A DNA stretch of 64,000 nt from Lactobacillus melliventris (GCF_013346935.1 NZ_JAAEEB010000003.1:62001-126000); one strand, 5' to 3'; shown: positions 35,232-44,079, counted from the first letter of the stretch. The notes: generated by a model from the letters alone, not told the origin. Translations and numbers: made by a program.

Positions 35232-35247
35232 TTAAAGAGCTCTCCTT

Positions 35248-35276
35248 TCTTTAGTATAAATTATAAGGCAAAATCA
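35248..35276 (-). promoter_or_regulatory. Promoter region of the CAP gene with repeated elements
   Basis: On the minus strand TGATTTTGCCTTATAAT runs into TTATACTAAAG, with TATAAT as a likely -10 before GAAAGGAG. The 15 bases at 35262-35276 recur inverted at 36417-36431, and the 20 bases at 35248-35267 recur directly at 32011-32030. Confidence 0.5.
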
Positions 35277-35355
35277 AATTAACTATTATTAAGATTGAAA
35301 AAAATAGTGATGTTTAATAATTTGTTGCACAAGGCTTTTATGAGGACAAAGTATT

Positions 35356-36378
35356 TTGATTAATAATGCAAATATGCAGCTGGCAAAAAATATCAGTATC
35401 AGCTTAAGCAGTAACTTAGATGATTGGGATGGGATAACCGGCCCGGTAGATAAAGATTTGCGGCAAGTAGTAGTACAGAAAACTACTATTAATAATGGCT
35501 ATGCCTATGTTTTGCAACATGTAGCTGGAGATACTTTTGTTTATCGTGGCCAAAATAACAGTAATACTCTTTTTAATAAGGAATTACCAGTTTTACATTT
35601 AGCTGGAACGGCTGCAGGTCATACACAAACTTTGGAGTATGCAGGAAGAAATGGGCAGTGGTTTATTGGCATCAAGCCAAATGATTTGAATTCAGGTTGG
35701 TCCAGCTGGTCTAAACAAATTGCACGTATTGAATTGCCACGATATTTTAAAATTACTTCGAATACCAAAATGCGACCGCGATTATCCAATTTAAATTACG
35801 CAGGAGCTGATTTTGGTGTCAGTTGTAGTGGAGATCAATTTGCGCGTGTAGAAGTTACTGTATCACCAGATTTACGTTACTTTTTAATAGCCTATGGGGA
35901 TAATGACTTTACCGGCTATTTTGCACTCTACTATTTAAACGATATTAATAATGCTCTTGATGAAGCAACAACGTTAACCAAACATGTTGATATCAGAATG
36001 GTAAATTGTATTGCTGCATTTAAAATACCACATTTATCTGGTCGCATGGGATTGGTAGGCTCATTGCAGGGGTTTGCCATTGACAATAATCGGAATATCT
36101 ATATTTCCAGTCAGTTTGCGGACGACAGATTGGGCCAAAATCGCAAAATTGTTAAAATTCCTTGGAATGCAGTCAGTCCGTCACAGTGGGAACTAATTGA
36201 TTTGTCTCATAAAAGTGAATTAGAGATAGCCGGTTATTATACTGAGCTAGAAGGCCTACAACTGGTTGCTAGTAATGATATCTATTTGACCATAGCCTAC
36301 CACCAGTCTTTTGATCGGGTTAATCCTGGCAAGCATCCCACAAAAATAAATAAGCTTTATGAAATAACCTGGGAATAA
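35356..36378 (+). CDS. Helveticin J-family class III bacteriocin
   Basis: A 340-residue protein starting at TTG, supported by GAGGAC 8 nt upstream. It matches helveticin J of L. helveticus (333 residues) in order and spacing of blocks: QVVVQK, LAGTAAGHTQTLEYAGRNGQWFIGIKPN, WSKQIARIELP, LNYAGADF, VTVSPDLRYFLIA, LQGFAIDNNRNIYISSQ, RKIVKIPW, LTIAYH and the closing LYEITW. No signal peptide or TM helix is seen, as in helveticin J. Helveticin J is a large heat-labile bacteriocin acting on related lactobacilli; whether this homologue kills is unknown. No immunity gene is recognisable next to it. Confidence 0.88.
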   Translation: MINNANMQLAKNISISLSSNLDDWDGITGPVDKDLRQVVVQKTTINNGYAYVLQHVAGDTFVYRGQNNSNTLFNKELPVLHLAGTAAGHTQTLEYAGRNGQWFIGIKPNDLNSGWSSWSKQIARIELPRYFKITSNTKMRPRLSNLNYAGADFGVSCSGDQFARVEVTVSPDLRYFLIAYGDNDFTGYFALYYLNDINNALDEATTLTKHVDIRMVNCIAAFKIPHLSGRMGLVGSLQGFAIDNNRNIYISSQFADDRLGQNRKIVKIPWNAVSPSQWELIDLSHKSELEIAGYYTELEGLQLVASNDIYLTIAYHQSFDRVNPGKHPTKINKLYEITWE

Positions 36379-36397
36379 AAAGTTATTTTTTTAATAT

Positions 36398-36440
36398 AGT
36401 ATAAATTTTTTGTTTATGATTTTGCCTTATACAAGGCTTT
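36398..36440 (+). terminator. Short terminator-like hairpin with repeated 15-mer
   Basis: GCCTT pairs with AAGGC around ATAC (36424-36437), followed by TTTTT. The 15 bases 36417-36431 are the inverted copy of those at 35262-35276, and AGTATAAATT (36398-36407) recurs at 35253-35262 in direct orientation. Confidence 0.5.
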
Positions 36441-36546
36441 TTGCTTATAATAAAAATAATCCTAAAAAATTGTCTAAATTACAATTCTTCGGGTTTTTCT
36501 TGCCGTATAATAAAAAGTTAAGAAATAATGCTAAGAGGTAAAAATA

Positions 36547-37632
36547 ATGACTAAGAAAACACAAGTTGGTTTAATTTTTGGTGGAAATTCATCTGAATAT
36601 GAAGTCTCAATCATGTCAGGCCACAATATTTATAATGCGATTGACCAAAATAAGTTTGATGTTCACCCAATTTGGATAACCAATGATGGCTATTTAGCAA
36701 GCGAAGAGGATTCATTTAAAGTTTTAAAAGATCCTAAATACACTATTAAGAATCCACATGAAGTGGCCAATATTTCAAACTTAATTCAACTGCAAAATTT
36801 ACCGGAAATTGATGTTTTCTTTCCAATTGTGCATGGTAATTTAGGTGAGGACGGTTGTCTGCAAGGGCTATTCAGAATCTTGAATAAACCTTTTGTTGGT
36901 GATGACGTGTTAGCTTCTGCTGTAACCATGGACAAGGAATTTACCAAAATTTTAGCACAGCGTGTTGGCGTTCCTGTTGCTGACTGGATTGCGATTAAAC
37001 GCTTTGAATATGAAGACGCTGCTAATGCCAAACGCGATTATGATAAAGTCAGTGAGAAACTAGGCTCTGACTTATTTGTTAAGCCGTCAAACCAAGGCTC
37101 TTCAGTTGGCGTTCATCATGTTACCAATAAAGAAGAATTTGATAATGCCTTGGCTGACGCTTTTAGATATGATGACAAGGTCTTAATTGAAGAAACCATT
37201 CATGGTACAGAAGTTGAAACTGCTGTTTTAGGTAATGACAAGCCAATTGTTTCAGGCGTAGGCCAAATTATCAATGCAGCTGGAACTTTTTACAGTTATG
37301 AAAATAAGTATGATGCTGATTCCACTACTACCTTGCAAATTCCGGCAAAATTACCTCAAGAAATTGTAGATAAAGTTAGAGCAAATGCTTTAAAAGTATA
37401 TCAAGTTACAGAATGCAGTGGCCTGGCTCGAGTTGATTCGACATTACGTGCTAGTGATAATAAAGTTATTTTGACAGAAGTTAATGCGCTCCCCGGTTTT
37501 ACTAATATTAGTATGTATCCTAAGCTGTTTGAAGAAGCAGGTATTTCGTATTCTGAACTGATTACCCGCTTAATTGGAAAAGCGCAGGAGCGTTTTGACC
37601 ATAAGAAAAAGTTGTTACATAAAATTGGTTAA
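36547..37632 (+). CDS. ddl: D-alanine--D-alanine ligase
   Basis: A 361-residue ATP-grasp ligase that makes D-Ala-D-Ala for peptidoglycan. Motifs are GLIFGGNSSEYEVSIMSGHNI, FPIVHGNLGEDGCLQGL, FVKPSNQGSSVGVHHV, FYSYENKYDADST and EVNALPGFTNISMYPKLFE. At the specificity position in the omega loop it has Lys-Tyr (ENKYDA) rather than the Phe of D-Ala-D-Lac ligases, which predicts vancomycin susceptibility, in line with the acidophilus/delbrueckii group. AGAGG precedes the ATG; the MerR-like gene follows 25 bases later. Confidence 0.95.
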   Translation: MTKKTQVGLIFGGNSSEYEVSIMSGHNIYNAIDQNKFDVHPIWITNDGYLASEEDSFKVLKDPKYTIKNPHEVANISNLIQLQNLPEIDVFFPIVHGNLGEDGCLQGLFRILNKPFVGDDVLASAVTMDKEFTKILAQRVGVPVADWIAIKRFEYEDAANAKRDYDKVSEKLGSDLFVKPSNQGSSVGVHHVTNKEEFDNALADAFRYDDKVLIEETIHGTEVETAVLGNDKPIVSGVGQIINAAGTFYSYENKYDADSTTTLQIPAKLPQEIVDKVRANALKVYQVTECSGLARVDSTLRASDNKVILTEVNALPGFTNISMYPKLFEEAGISYSELITRLIGKAQERFDHKKKLLHKIG

Positions 37633-37657
37633 TTAATTGTGCTAGGGAGTATATCTG

Positions 37658-38434
37658 ATGAATGAAGATAAGCATAATTTTGAAGAATTAACCGCACCTT
37701 CGGCAACGGCTAAACACTTGCACATTAGTGTTGCTACATTACGTAAATATTCTTTAATTGTGGAAAAAGTTACTGGTAAGACTGATTATTATGCCAGAAC
37801 AAAGCAAAATGCGCGTTTATATAGCAAGCAGGATGTGCAGGATTTGGAAGACTTTCACAAATTGGCGCAGGATAACGGTTTAACCTTACAGGAAGCTGCT
37901 CAACAGGTTTTTGCGGTTACTGCTAAAAAAGATAAGCCTGAAAAACCTGAAGATGACAAAAAGCAGGAAGTAATGTCTACTTCTCAGATGGTGAAATTAC
38001 TGAATGCTTTACAGCAAACAATTGGCCAGCAGAATACAGCACTGAGTAATCTGCAAAAGCAATTGGATCATATCGAAAAGCAGAATAAACAGTTATTGGA
38101 AAAGCAAAAAGAGTTGGAAAAGCCTGCTCCTAAAACTACTAGTCCAGAAGATGATTTTAGTGTTTTGCCTGATATTTCAGGAATCGTAACCAATGATGAT
38201 GACATAACAGATGTAGACGAAATGCCTGATACTAAACCATTAACTGCGGCTGAAAAACGAGCTCAGGTTGCACAAGACGAAGAAAAGTCAAGCGAGCAAA
38301 TGCATGAGGAAATTTTGGCTAAAGCTAAAGAAAATGCCGAGAAAGGTGCTAGTACCAATACTCACCGAACATTAGCAGACATGCAGGTTGAGCAAGAAAA
38401 GACTCATTGGTGGCAACGATTCTTAGATATGTAG
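37658..38434 (+). CDS. MerR/RacA-like helix-turn-helix protein with coiled coil
   Basis: A 258-residue protein with a MerR-type helix-turn-helix at 12-65 (SATAKHLHISVATLRKYS... RLYSKQDVQDLEDF), a coiled coil at about 105-155 (LLNALQQTIGQQNTALSNLQKQLDHIEKQNKQLLEKQKELEK broken here for length), an acidic linker and a C-terminal aromatic tail (HWWQRFLDM). This architecture recalls RacA-type chromosome-anchoring proteins, whose C-terminus contacts the membrane side. Function not proven. It lies in an operon with ddl (GGGAG ribosome site). Confidence 0.7.
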   Translation: MNEDKHNFEELTAPSATAKHLHISVATLRKYSLIVEKVTGKTDYYARTKQNARLYSKQDVQDLEDFHKLAQDNGLTLQEAAQQVFAVTAKKDKPEKPEDDKKQEVMSTSQMVKLLNALQQTIGQQNTALSNLQKQLDHIEKQNKQLLEKQKELEKPAPKTTSPEDDFSVLPDISGIVTNDDDITDVDEMPDTKPLTAAEKRAQVAQDEEKSSEQMHEEILAKAKENAEKGASTNTHRTLADMQVEQEKTHWWQRFLDM

Positions 38435-38440
38435 GTCTTA

Positions 38441-38472
38441 AAAAAACGGCTTTTACTTAAAAGTCGTTTTTT
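38441..38472 (+). terminator. Intrinsic terminator of the ddl operon
   Basis: AAAAAACGGCTTTT pairs with AAAAGTCGTTTTTT (one G-T pair) around ACTT. Confidence 0.85.
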
Positions 38473-38559
38473 ATAATATTTAAATTTTGCAAACTTAGCT
38501 TAAAATTTATGTTTAATGGCTGTTTTTAAGTTACAGTAGGTAAGTATAAATCGATTGGA

Positions 38560-39684
38560 ATGATTTGGTTGAAAAAAATTAAAAAGCGCTACTTATTTGC
38601 GGTATTAATTGCAGCTATAGGTTTGATTCTAACAGCTTGTACCTATTTTGCGACAGATATTTATTCTAAAAATGATGTGGCTGTAATTACCGATACTAAG
38701 ATTAAGGATACTTTAGAAGAAAAAAGTACAGATGTCTATGGTAATAAAGATGAAACCAGAAAGCAGGTCCTTCATTTAAAAGTCTTGTCAGGTAAGTTTA
38801 AGGGTCAAACCTATAAAACTACTAATATATATTACCCCTCGCAATTAGTTACGCAGAAATTTCGCGCGGGACAGAGAGTGTTGGTCAATGTTAAACATGG
38901 TGAACCGGTTATTCAGGATCCTAAACGAGACTGGGTTTTGGTTTTAGCTTTGACTGTAACGTCAACGCTAATGGTCGCAGTTGCCGGTAAAAAATCATTT
39001 AACTTAATTGCATCAATGATACTCAGCTGGGCGATTTTCTACCTGGTGATCATGCTGGATATCAAACTTAACGGTTCTTATATTGTCTTGCTGTTTGGTT
39101 TGGCTGATATTGTTTTTTCATTCTTTAGTTTATTGGTTGTTCAAGGCTTTAATCGTAAAATGCTGGCAACGTGGTTGGCGACAATTCTAGGTACTTTTGT
39201 TTCTTTTGCATTGTGTTACTTGATTATGCGCCTGACCGGTGAATCGGAGATCAAATACGAAACGGGAGATTACGCCACCCAAGATCCTCGCGGCATCTTT
39301 TTAGCACAAACCTTGCTGGGCATTTTAGGGGCTGTAATGGATGAAGCTACTGATATTATTTCCAGTCTTTATGAATTAATTCAGACTAAAGCTGATTTAA
39401 CTGCCAAGCAATTAATTAAAAGTGGACGTACTATGGGTCAGGAAATCATGGGACCTCTGATTAATGTTTTGGTATTAATCTTTATGTCTGAAGAATTGCC
39501 GATGACTATTATCTATTTGCGAGATAATAACACTTTGCGTTCTACCTTTGGTTTTACTCTTTCACTTGGCGTCACACAGAGTATTATCTCAGCGATTGGT
39601 ATAGTTTTAACGGTTGTCTTTGCTACTGGCTGCAGCTTGCTGTTTTTAGAAGAGAAAAAGCGGAAAGCGGGGATTGAAGAATGA
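38560..39684 (+). CDS. YibE/F-family membrane protein 1
   Basis: A 374-residue membrane protein: N-terminal TM helix (residues 10-30), an extracellular beta domain (about 35-125, LHLKVLSGKFKGQTYKTTNIY), then about seven TM helices with the family core LLGILGAVMDEATDIISSLYEL and GRTMGQEIMGPLINVLVLIFMSEELP. Function of the family is unknown. Its last 4 bases overlap the next gene, also YibE/F, so the two likely form a heteromeric complex. Confidence 0.88.
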   Translation: MIWLKKIKKRYLFAVLIAAIGLILTACTYFATDIYSKNDVAVITDTKIKDTLEEKSTDVYGNKDETRKQVLHLKVLSGKFKGQTYKTTNIYYPSQLVTQKFRAGQRVLVNVKHGEPVIQDPKRDWVLVLALTVTSTLMVAVAGKKSFNLIASMILSWAIFYLVIMLDIKLNGSYIVLLFGLADIVFSFFSLLVVQGFNRKMLATWLATILGTFVSFALCYLIMRLTGESEIKYETGDYATQDPRGIFLAQTLLGILGAVMDEATDIISSLYELIQTKADLTAKQLIKSGRTMGQEIMGPLINVLVLIFMSEELPMTIIYLRDNNTLRSTFGFTLSLGVTQSIISAIGIVLTVVFATGCSLLFLEEKKRKAGIEE

Positions 39685-40451
39685 GTACATTAACTGCCTT
39701 ACTGATCGTGCTAGCAATCTTAATGACGATTGTAGGTGGAGAAACTGGAATTCGTAGTTTCTTTAGTGTTTTAATCAACACTTTACTATTAATCTTAGTA
39801 GCTATTTTGATTTCTTGGGGTATCAGTATCCCTCTTCTGATTTTGATTTTCGTTCCTTTAAAGCTGGTAACTATTATTTTCTTAGGCACGCATGATTATC
39901 AGGTTGCTAAAAATTCATTTTATTCTTCTCTAGTTGTTTGTTTAGCAGCCAGCTTAATCATTCTGGGTTTTGAATGGTTAGCGCAAGCTGCCGGACTTGG
40001 ACCAGAAGCTGGTGAAATTTTGGTTGGCTTATCGCAAATGCCGGGTTTAAGTTATCCCTTAATTGCAGTAGCAGTTGCTATCTTTTCCACACTTGGTGCA
40101 GTAGCTGAAGCAGCTGTATCAATGAGTTCAGGTTTATTGGAAATTAAAAAGCATAATCCAGAAATTTCGTATGAAGATCTGAAAGCTAGTGGAGCCAAAA
40201 TTGGTAATGACGTCTTGGGAACAGCAATGAATACTATTTTATTTGGAATGTTTGGCAGCTTCCTTTCATTATTTTTATGGTACATTCGTCTGAATTACAC
40301 TTTAGGCGAAGTACTAAATGAAAAAATGTTTGTTAATGAAGCTTTGATTATAATGTACTCTTTAATTGGTGTATTATTAACTGTACCATTAGCAACAACC
40401 TTTTTAGCAAAAAACATGGTAAAAGTGGGGGAGAAAAATGAAAGTAAATGA
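39681..40451 (+). CDS. YibE/F-family membrane protein 2
   Basis: A 256-residue membrane protein with about six TM helices and no extracellular domain, sharing the family core IFSTLGAVAEAAVSMSSGLLEI and GAKIGNDVLGTAMNTILFGMFGSF with the upstream gene. Translation is coupled at both ends: it overlaps the first YibE/F gene by 4 bases and the esterase gene by 14. Pairs of long and short YibE/F genes are common in Firmicutes; the role is unknown. Confidence 0.87.
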   Translation: MSTLTALLIVLAILMTIVGGETGIRSFFSVLINTLLLILVAILISWGISIPLLILIFVPLKLVTIIFLGTHDYQVAKNSFYSSLVVCLAASLIILGFEWLAQAAGLGPEAGEILVGLSQMPGLSYPLIAVAVAIFSTLGAVAEAAVSMSSGLLEIKKHNPEISYEDLKASGAKIGNDVLGTAMNTILFGMFGSFLSLFLWYIRLNYTLGEVLNEKMFVNEALIIMYSLIGVLLTVPLATTFLAKNMVKVGEKNESK

Positions 40452-41256
40452 TTTAACATTAACTAATTTTAACCAACGCAAGTTCAACTTGCACACATAC
40501 ACTTTGGGGTCAATTGGCGAGCTGGTAACACCAAAACACCCCCTGGCAATTGTAGTTCCCGGAGGCAGCTTCGATCATTTGTCCCAAAGAGAAAGTGAAC
40601 CTGTAGCGCTGGCTTTCAATAACTGTGGTTTTAACAGCGTGGTCATGGAATATAACCTGGTTCAGGATGAAGGCGATATTTACCCAGATGCAGGTCTGGA
40701 CGTTTTGACTACTGTTAAGTACTTTCGCGAACATGCACAAGAATATCAGATTGATCCAAACAAAATAGTCACAATTGGTTTTTCCGCTGGTGGTCACGTA
40801 ACTAGTTTTGCCAACAGTATGGCTAATTCTTCAAAGTATCAGAAAGAGTTTGGCTTTAAGAGTGAAGATGTTCTGCCTGATAAAACTATTTTAGGCTATC
40901 CTTTAATTAACTTGACCAAAATTGGTTTTGACATCCCAGAAGATGAGCAGGATAAAGTTCCGCAAGATGAATTTATCAAGGATAGTTCTTTGGGCGTAAC
41001 CACTAATACGCCAGCAACCTTTATTTTCCATGCCTGGGATGACCCAGTGGTTCTTGTTACTAACACGTTTGAGTATGCGGAAGCTTTACATGATAACAAA
41101 GTTCCATGTGAAGTTCATATTTTCAATCGTGGTGGTCACGGCTTTTCCTTGGCAAGAAAAGATATGGTAGTTAAAGGCAGAGAATGGCAAGAAAATCCGC
41201 ACGCTGCTCATTGGTTTGAACTGGCACAGGAATGGTTAACAAGTGAATGGCAATAA
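40438..41256 (+). CDS. Alpha/beta hydrolase (acetyl esterase / BD-FAE-like)
   Basis: A 272-residue hydrolase with oxyanion motif VVPGGSFDHLS (39-49), nucleophile elbow GFSAGG with Ser116, acid in HAWDDPVV and His in GGHGFSLA. The arrangement matches carbohydrate or acetyl esterases of the axe/BD-FAE type. It is cytoplasmic. It overlaps the end of the second YibE/F gene by 14 bases; a functional link is suggested only by this coupling. Confidence 0.85.
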   Translation: MKVNDLTLTNFNQRKFNLHTYTLGSIGELVTPKHPLAIVVPGGSFDHLSQRESEPVALAFNNCGFNSVVMEYNLVQDEGDIYPDAGLDVLTTVKYFREHAQEYQIDPNKIVTIGFSAGGHVTSFANSMANSSKYQKEFGFKSEDVLPDKTILGYPLINLTKIGFDIPEDEQDKVPQDEFIKDSSLGVTTNTPATFIFHAWDDPVVLVTNTFEYAEALHDNKVPCEVHIFNRGGHGFSLARKDMVVKGREWQENPHAAHWFELAQEWLTSEWQ

Positions 41257-41261
41257 AAGGG

Positions 41262-41285
41262 AGTACAGATTCTGTACTTCTTTTT
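41262..41285 (+). terminator. Intrinsic terminator
   Basis: AGTACAG pairs perfectly with CTGTACT around ATT, followed by TCTTTTTG. Confidence 0.75.
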
Positions 41286-41369
41286 GTTCGGTTTTAGAAG
41301 TTTTAATTATAAAATTATAATAATACTCATATTAGAAATAAAAAATTTAAATTATTTTAAGCAAAGGTC

Positions 41370-41397
41370 TTGCATTTATTTCCAGAGGGTATATAAT
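41370..41397 (+). promoter_or_regulatory. Promoter of the small membrane-protein gene
   Basis: TTGCAT (41370-41375), a 16-nt spacer, then TATAAT (41392-41397). Confidence 0.75.
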
Positions 41398-41432
41398 ACC
41401 GGTATTTAAATCGAAAGAAAGGACATGATTTT

Positions 41433-41696
41433 TTGAAGCTAACGAAGATAAAAATTTTAACGGCAGTTAATGGCTTACTAACTCTAAGCAGTCTAATCAT
41501 GTTATTCTTTGGATTATGCAATCAAGTTAATGAGTCAAAGAATCTGCTAGAAGAAGAGCAAGCAATTTCGCTGGACAATAATAATATGATTATTTTGGCG
41601 GCTGTAGTTGCTTTGATGGTCTTCGGCTATGCATTCTTTGCTACTTGGTTAAAAGGTGAACCCGCAAAAGTTCATTTATTAAGGCACAGAGCATAA
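41433..41696 (+). CDS. Small two-TM membrane protein, unknown
   Basis: An 87-residue protein starting at TTG, 10 nt after AAAGG; the ATG at 41426 stops at once. There are two TM helices (about 9-27 and 53-70) joined by an acidic loop (NESKNLLEEEQ). It has its own promoter and terminator, so it is a single-gene unit. No family recognised. Confidence 0.65.
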   Translation: MKLTKIKILTAVNGLLTLSSLIMLFFGLCNQVNESKNLLEEEQAISLDNNNMIILAAVVALMVFGYAFFATWLKGEPAKVHLLRHRA

Positions 41697-41705
41697 GATG
41701 ATTAG

Positions 41706-41752
41706 AAAAACTGAGCTGTACTTCAACGGTTGGGGTACAGCTCAGTTTTTTT
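41706..41752 (+). terminator. Strong intrinsic terminator
   Basis: AAAAACTGAGCTGTAC pairs perfectly with GTACAGCTCAGTTTTT over 16 bp around a 13-nt loop. Confidence 0.92.
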
Positions 41753-41875
41753 ATGAAAATAATTTAGACTATCTTTTTTGATTTCCTTTTTATATAGAGT
41801 TGCTTGTTTAACTAAACATATTTATGATGAGCATAAGTAACGAAAAGCTAGTAACAAAGAAAGGTATTATTGATA

Positions 41876-42406
41876 ATGTGTACAATAAAAGATGAAGTTT
41901 ATGATCCGTTTTTACCTACTTTATTATTATCTCTGCATGAGGAATACGTAAAAGAAATTGTAACGGGACAAAAAATAATTGAATACCGCAAGAGTTTTTT
42001 TAAAGATAGTTTTCAGGCTTTTGTTTATACTACCGGTAGTAATGGCGGGATACAACTATTTATCAAATGTGCACCTTTGATTCGCAGTAATGCTGCTACT
42101 TTAGCTCAGATAGGCCAAGAAATTCAAAAAGACGATTATGGAGAAATATATGACTATTTTATGCCTAAAGATGATGGCTGCATTATGCCTATTTTAAAAT
42201 CATGTGCTGTTAAAAAAATTTCTCTCAAACATTTGCGAGCAGTTATGCCTGAAATAGTTGTTCCGCAAAAATATTTGTTTTTAGATCGACCTGATAAAAA
42301 GGACTTGCTCGACTTTTTATTAAAACAGAAATACGATAACTTAATCATTAATAAATGGGATGAGCGGTATGCAAAAGTTAGGCAAATAGTTGAAGAGAAT
42401 AAGTAA
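41876..42406 (+). CDS. ASCH/PUA-like domain protein
   Basis: About 176 residues. The N-terminal half resembles the ASCH (PUA-like) fold: LLLSLHEEYVKEIVTGQKIIEYRKSFFKD, where the EYRK pattern is characteristic, followed by FVYTTGSNGGIQLFIKC. ASCH proteins are thought to bind RNA. The C-terminal half is helical. The start may be this ATG or a TTG two codons earlier (41870), which lies better spaced from AAAGAAAGG. It lies just before a TetR gene but I see no clear functional link. Confidence 0.7.
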   Translation: MCTIKDEVYDPFLPTLLLSLHEEYVKEIVTGQKIIEYRKSFFKDSFQAFVYTTGSNGGIQLFIKCAPLIRSNAATLAQIGQEIQKDDYGEIYDYFMPKDDGCIMPILKSCAVKKISLKHLRAVMPEIVVPQKYLFLDRPDKKDLLDFLLKQKYDNLIINKWDERYAKVRQIVEENK

Positions 42407-42457
42407 TTGCTGGAAAGTTTTCTAATTAGAATTATAGTGTAAAAAATATAAATAAAA

Positions 42458-43048
42458 ATGAAAAATAAAGAAATATCATTGAATACTAAAAAAGATTTTG
42501 CTCAGGCGTTAAAAAAATTGCTTAAAAAAGAGTCATTAGATTCAATAACTGTAAAACAATTGTTAACCTTAACCAATAAAAGCAGGCCCACTTTTTACTA
42601 TCATTTTCAAGATATACCAGACCTGATCAAATGGACAGTTAAAAACGAAATTATTGATCTTCTAAATAAATCACAGGGTTACGACAGTTGGGATAACGAT
42701 ATTTATAATATTTTCCAATACTTTTATGAAAATCCTTCGTTAGGCAAAGCTTTTTACGAGAACTTGGATATTAAACAATTTGATACTATTTTTAGAGAAC
42801 CACAAATAAATGTTCTTTTTGGATATATTGATGAAATCATAAGCAAGGAAAACCTACATGTGAGAAAAGAAGACCGTAATTTTATTGCACATTTTTTTAC
42901 TGGAGGCTTTACTGAAATTGTTCTTGATTGGCTAGGTAATGGGCAACAAGAGTCGCCAAAAGAAATGAAAAAACAGTTTTGTAGAACCCAGAAAAATATT
43001 ATTGTTCATTCTTTAAAGGTAGCAAGTAAAGATAAAAATAAATACTGA
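42458..43048 (+). CDS. TetR-family regulator
   Basis: A 196-residue regulator with a TetR helix-turn-helix (KKDFAQALKKLLKKESLDSITVKQLLTLTNKSRPTFYYHFQDIPDLI, family signature TFYYHF) and a helical C-terminal domain of the TetR_C/DhaS type (FTGGFTEIVLDWL). There is no Shine-Dalgarno before the ATG. The intergenic region that follows holds two strong inverted repeats, so it probably represses the downstream SDR-nitroreductase operon. Confidence 0.82.
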   Translation: MKNKEISLNTKKDFAQALKKLLKKESLDSITVKQLLTLTNKSRPTFYYHFQDIPDLIKWTVKNEIIDLLNKSQGYDSWDNDIYNIFQYFYENPSLGKAFYENLDIKQFDTIFREPQINVLFGYIDEIISKENLHVRKEDRNFIAHFFTGGFTEIVLDWLGNGQQESPKEMKKQFCRTQKNIIVHSLKVASKDKNKY

Positions 43049-43072
43049 AACAAAACTTATAACAATTTAGCG

Positions 43073-43168
43073 AATTTGTTAAACATCTAACAAATTATTG
43101 ATGTTGTATATTTTATTTTTTATGCAAGCGCTTAATATAGATGATGTAAGAAATGTTATTTGATAACA
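43073..43168 (+). promoter_or_regulatory. Operator cluster and cre-like site upstream of the SDR operon
   Basis: Three sites lie between the TetR gene and the SDR gene. A 9-bp perfect inverted repeat AATTTGTTA/TAACAAATT with a 6-nt spacer is at 43073-43096. A cre-like ATGCAAGCGCTTAAT is at 43122-43136 (one mismatch to WTGNAANCGNWNNCW). TGTTAT-TTG-ATAACA, another perfect inverted repeat, is at 43154-43168. The inverted repeats suit the adjacent TetR regulator; the cre suggests CcpA control. Confidence 0.6.
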
Positions 43169-43191
43169 AATACAAATAGAAAGGAATGCAT

Positions 43192-44079
43192 ATGAAAGTA
43201 TTTAAGAATAAAGTAGCATTGATTACTGGTGCAGGTCATGGATTTGGACAAGCATTATCATTAGAGGCCGCTCAAAGAGGTATGAAACTTGCCATTGCTG
43301 ATATAGATAAGGAAGCACTGAGTAAGACAGAAAATGATATTAAAAAAATAGGTGCAAAAGTGATCAGTATTCCAACTGATGTAACCGAAGAAAAGGATAT
43401 TGACGCTATGGTTAAAAAAACTATGGCTGAATATGGAGAAATTAACTTGTTAATTAACTCGGCCGGTGTTGCAATTCCTGGACCAATTTGGGAACTTCCT
43501 ACACGTGACTGGGAGTGGATATTACACGCTGATTTGATGAGCCAAGTTTGGGCATTAAAACGAGTAATCCCAATTATGCGTAAGCAAAAAGGACATGGCG
43601 ACATTTTAAATGTTGCTTCAATGGCTGGGCTTATTACAAGTCCATTAATGCCTGCATATTATGCTACTAAGTTCGCTGTTGTAGGAATGACTGAAGCAGT
43701 TGAATATGATTTACAGGCTGAAGAAGCAAACGTTGGTTTACATGTATTTTGTCCAGCATTCGTAAAAACAGATTTATATCATACCGAAGAACATCGTCCA
43801 GAGAAATATACTGATAAAAGTGATCCTTATTATGCTAGTGAAACATTTAAGGAAGGTCAAAAGCAAGCTAAAAAAGATATTACTACTGGAATGCCTTTAG
43901 ACAATGTACCAAAGATTATTTTTAAGGCTCTTGAAGATAATAAATTCTATATTCTGACTCATCCAGGTATGAATCCGGCGATTGTTGCAAGAGCCGAAAA
44001 TATTCCTAGTGGTAAAGGACCTGATCTAAAAGCCTTAGCCCCATTTATGGAAGAAACACATGAAGTTGAAGAGGGATAG
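43192..44079 (+). CDS. Short-chain dehydrogenase/reductase
   Basis: 295 residues from ATG 43192 with AAAGGA 6 nt upstream; an ATG two codons earlier is too close to the ribosome site. Classical SDR: the NAD(P) motif GAGHGFG (GxxxGxG), NSAGV, catalytic Ser in NVASMAG, and YYATK with catalytic Tyr and Lys. The C-terminal 60 residues extend beyond the SDR core (GMNPAIVARAENIPSGKGPDLK). Substrate unknown. The nitroreductase gene follows after 2 bases, so the pair is one operon. Confidence 0.9.
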   Translation: MKVFKNKVALITGAGHGFGQALSLEAAQRGMKLAIADIDKEALSKTENDIKKIGAKVISIPTDVTEEKDIDAMVKKTMAEYGEINLLINSAGVAIPGPIWELPTRDWEWILHADLMSQVWALKRVIPIMRKQKGHGDILNVASMAGLITSPLMPAYYATKFAVVGMTEAVEYDLQAEEANVGLHVFCPAFVKTDLYHTEEHRPEKYTDKSDPYYASETFKEGQKQAKKDITTGMPLDNVPKIIFKALEDNKFYILTHPGMNPAIVARAENIPSGKGPDLKALAPFMEETHEVEEG

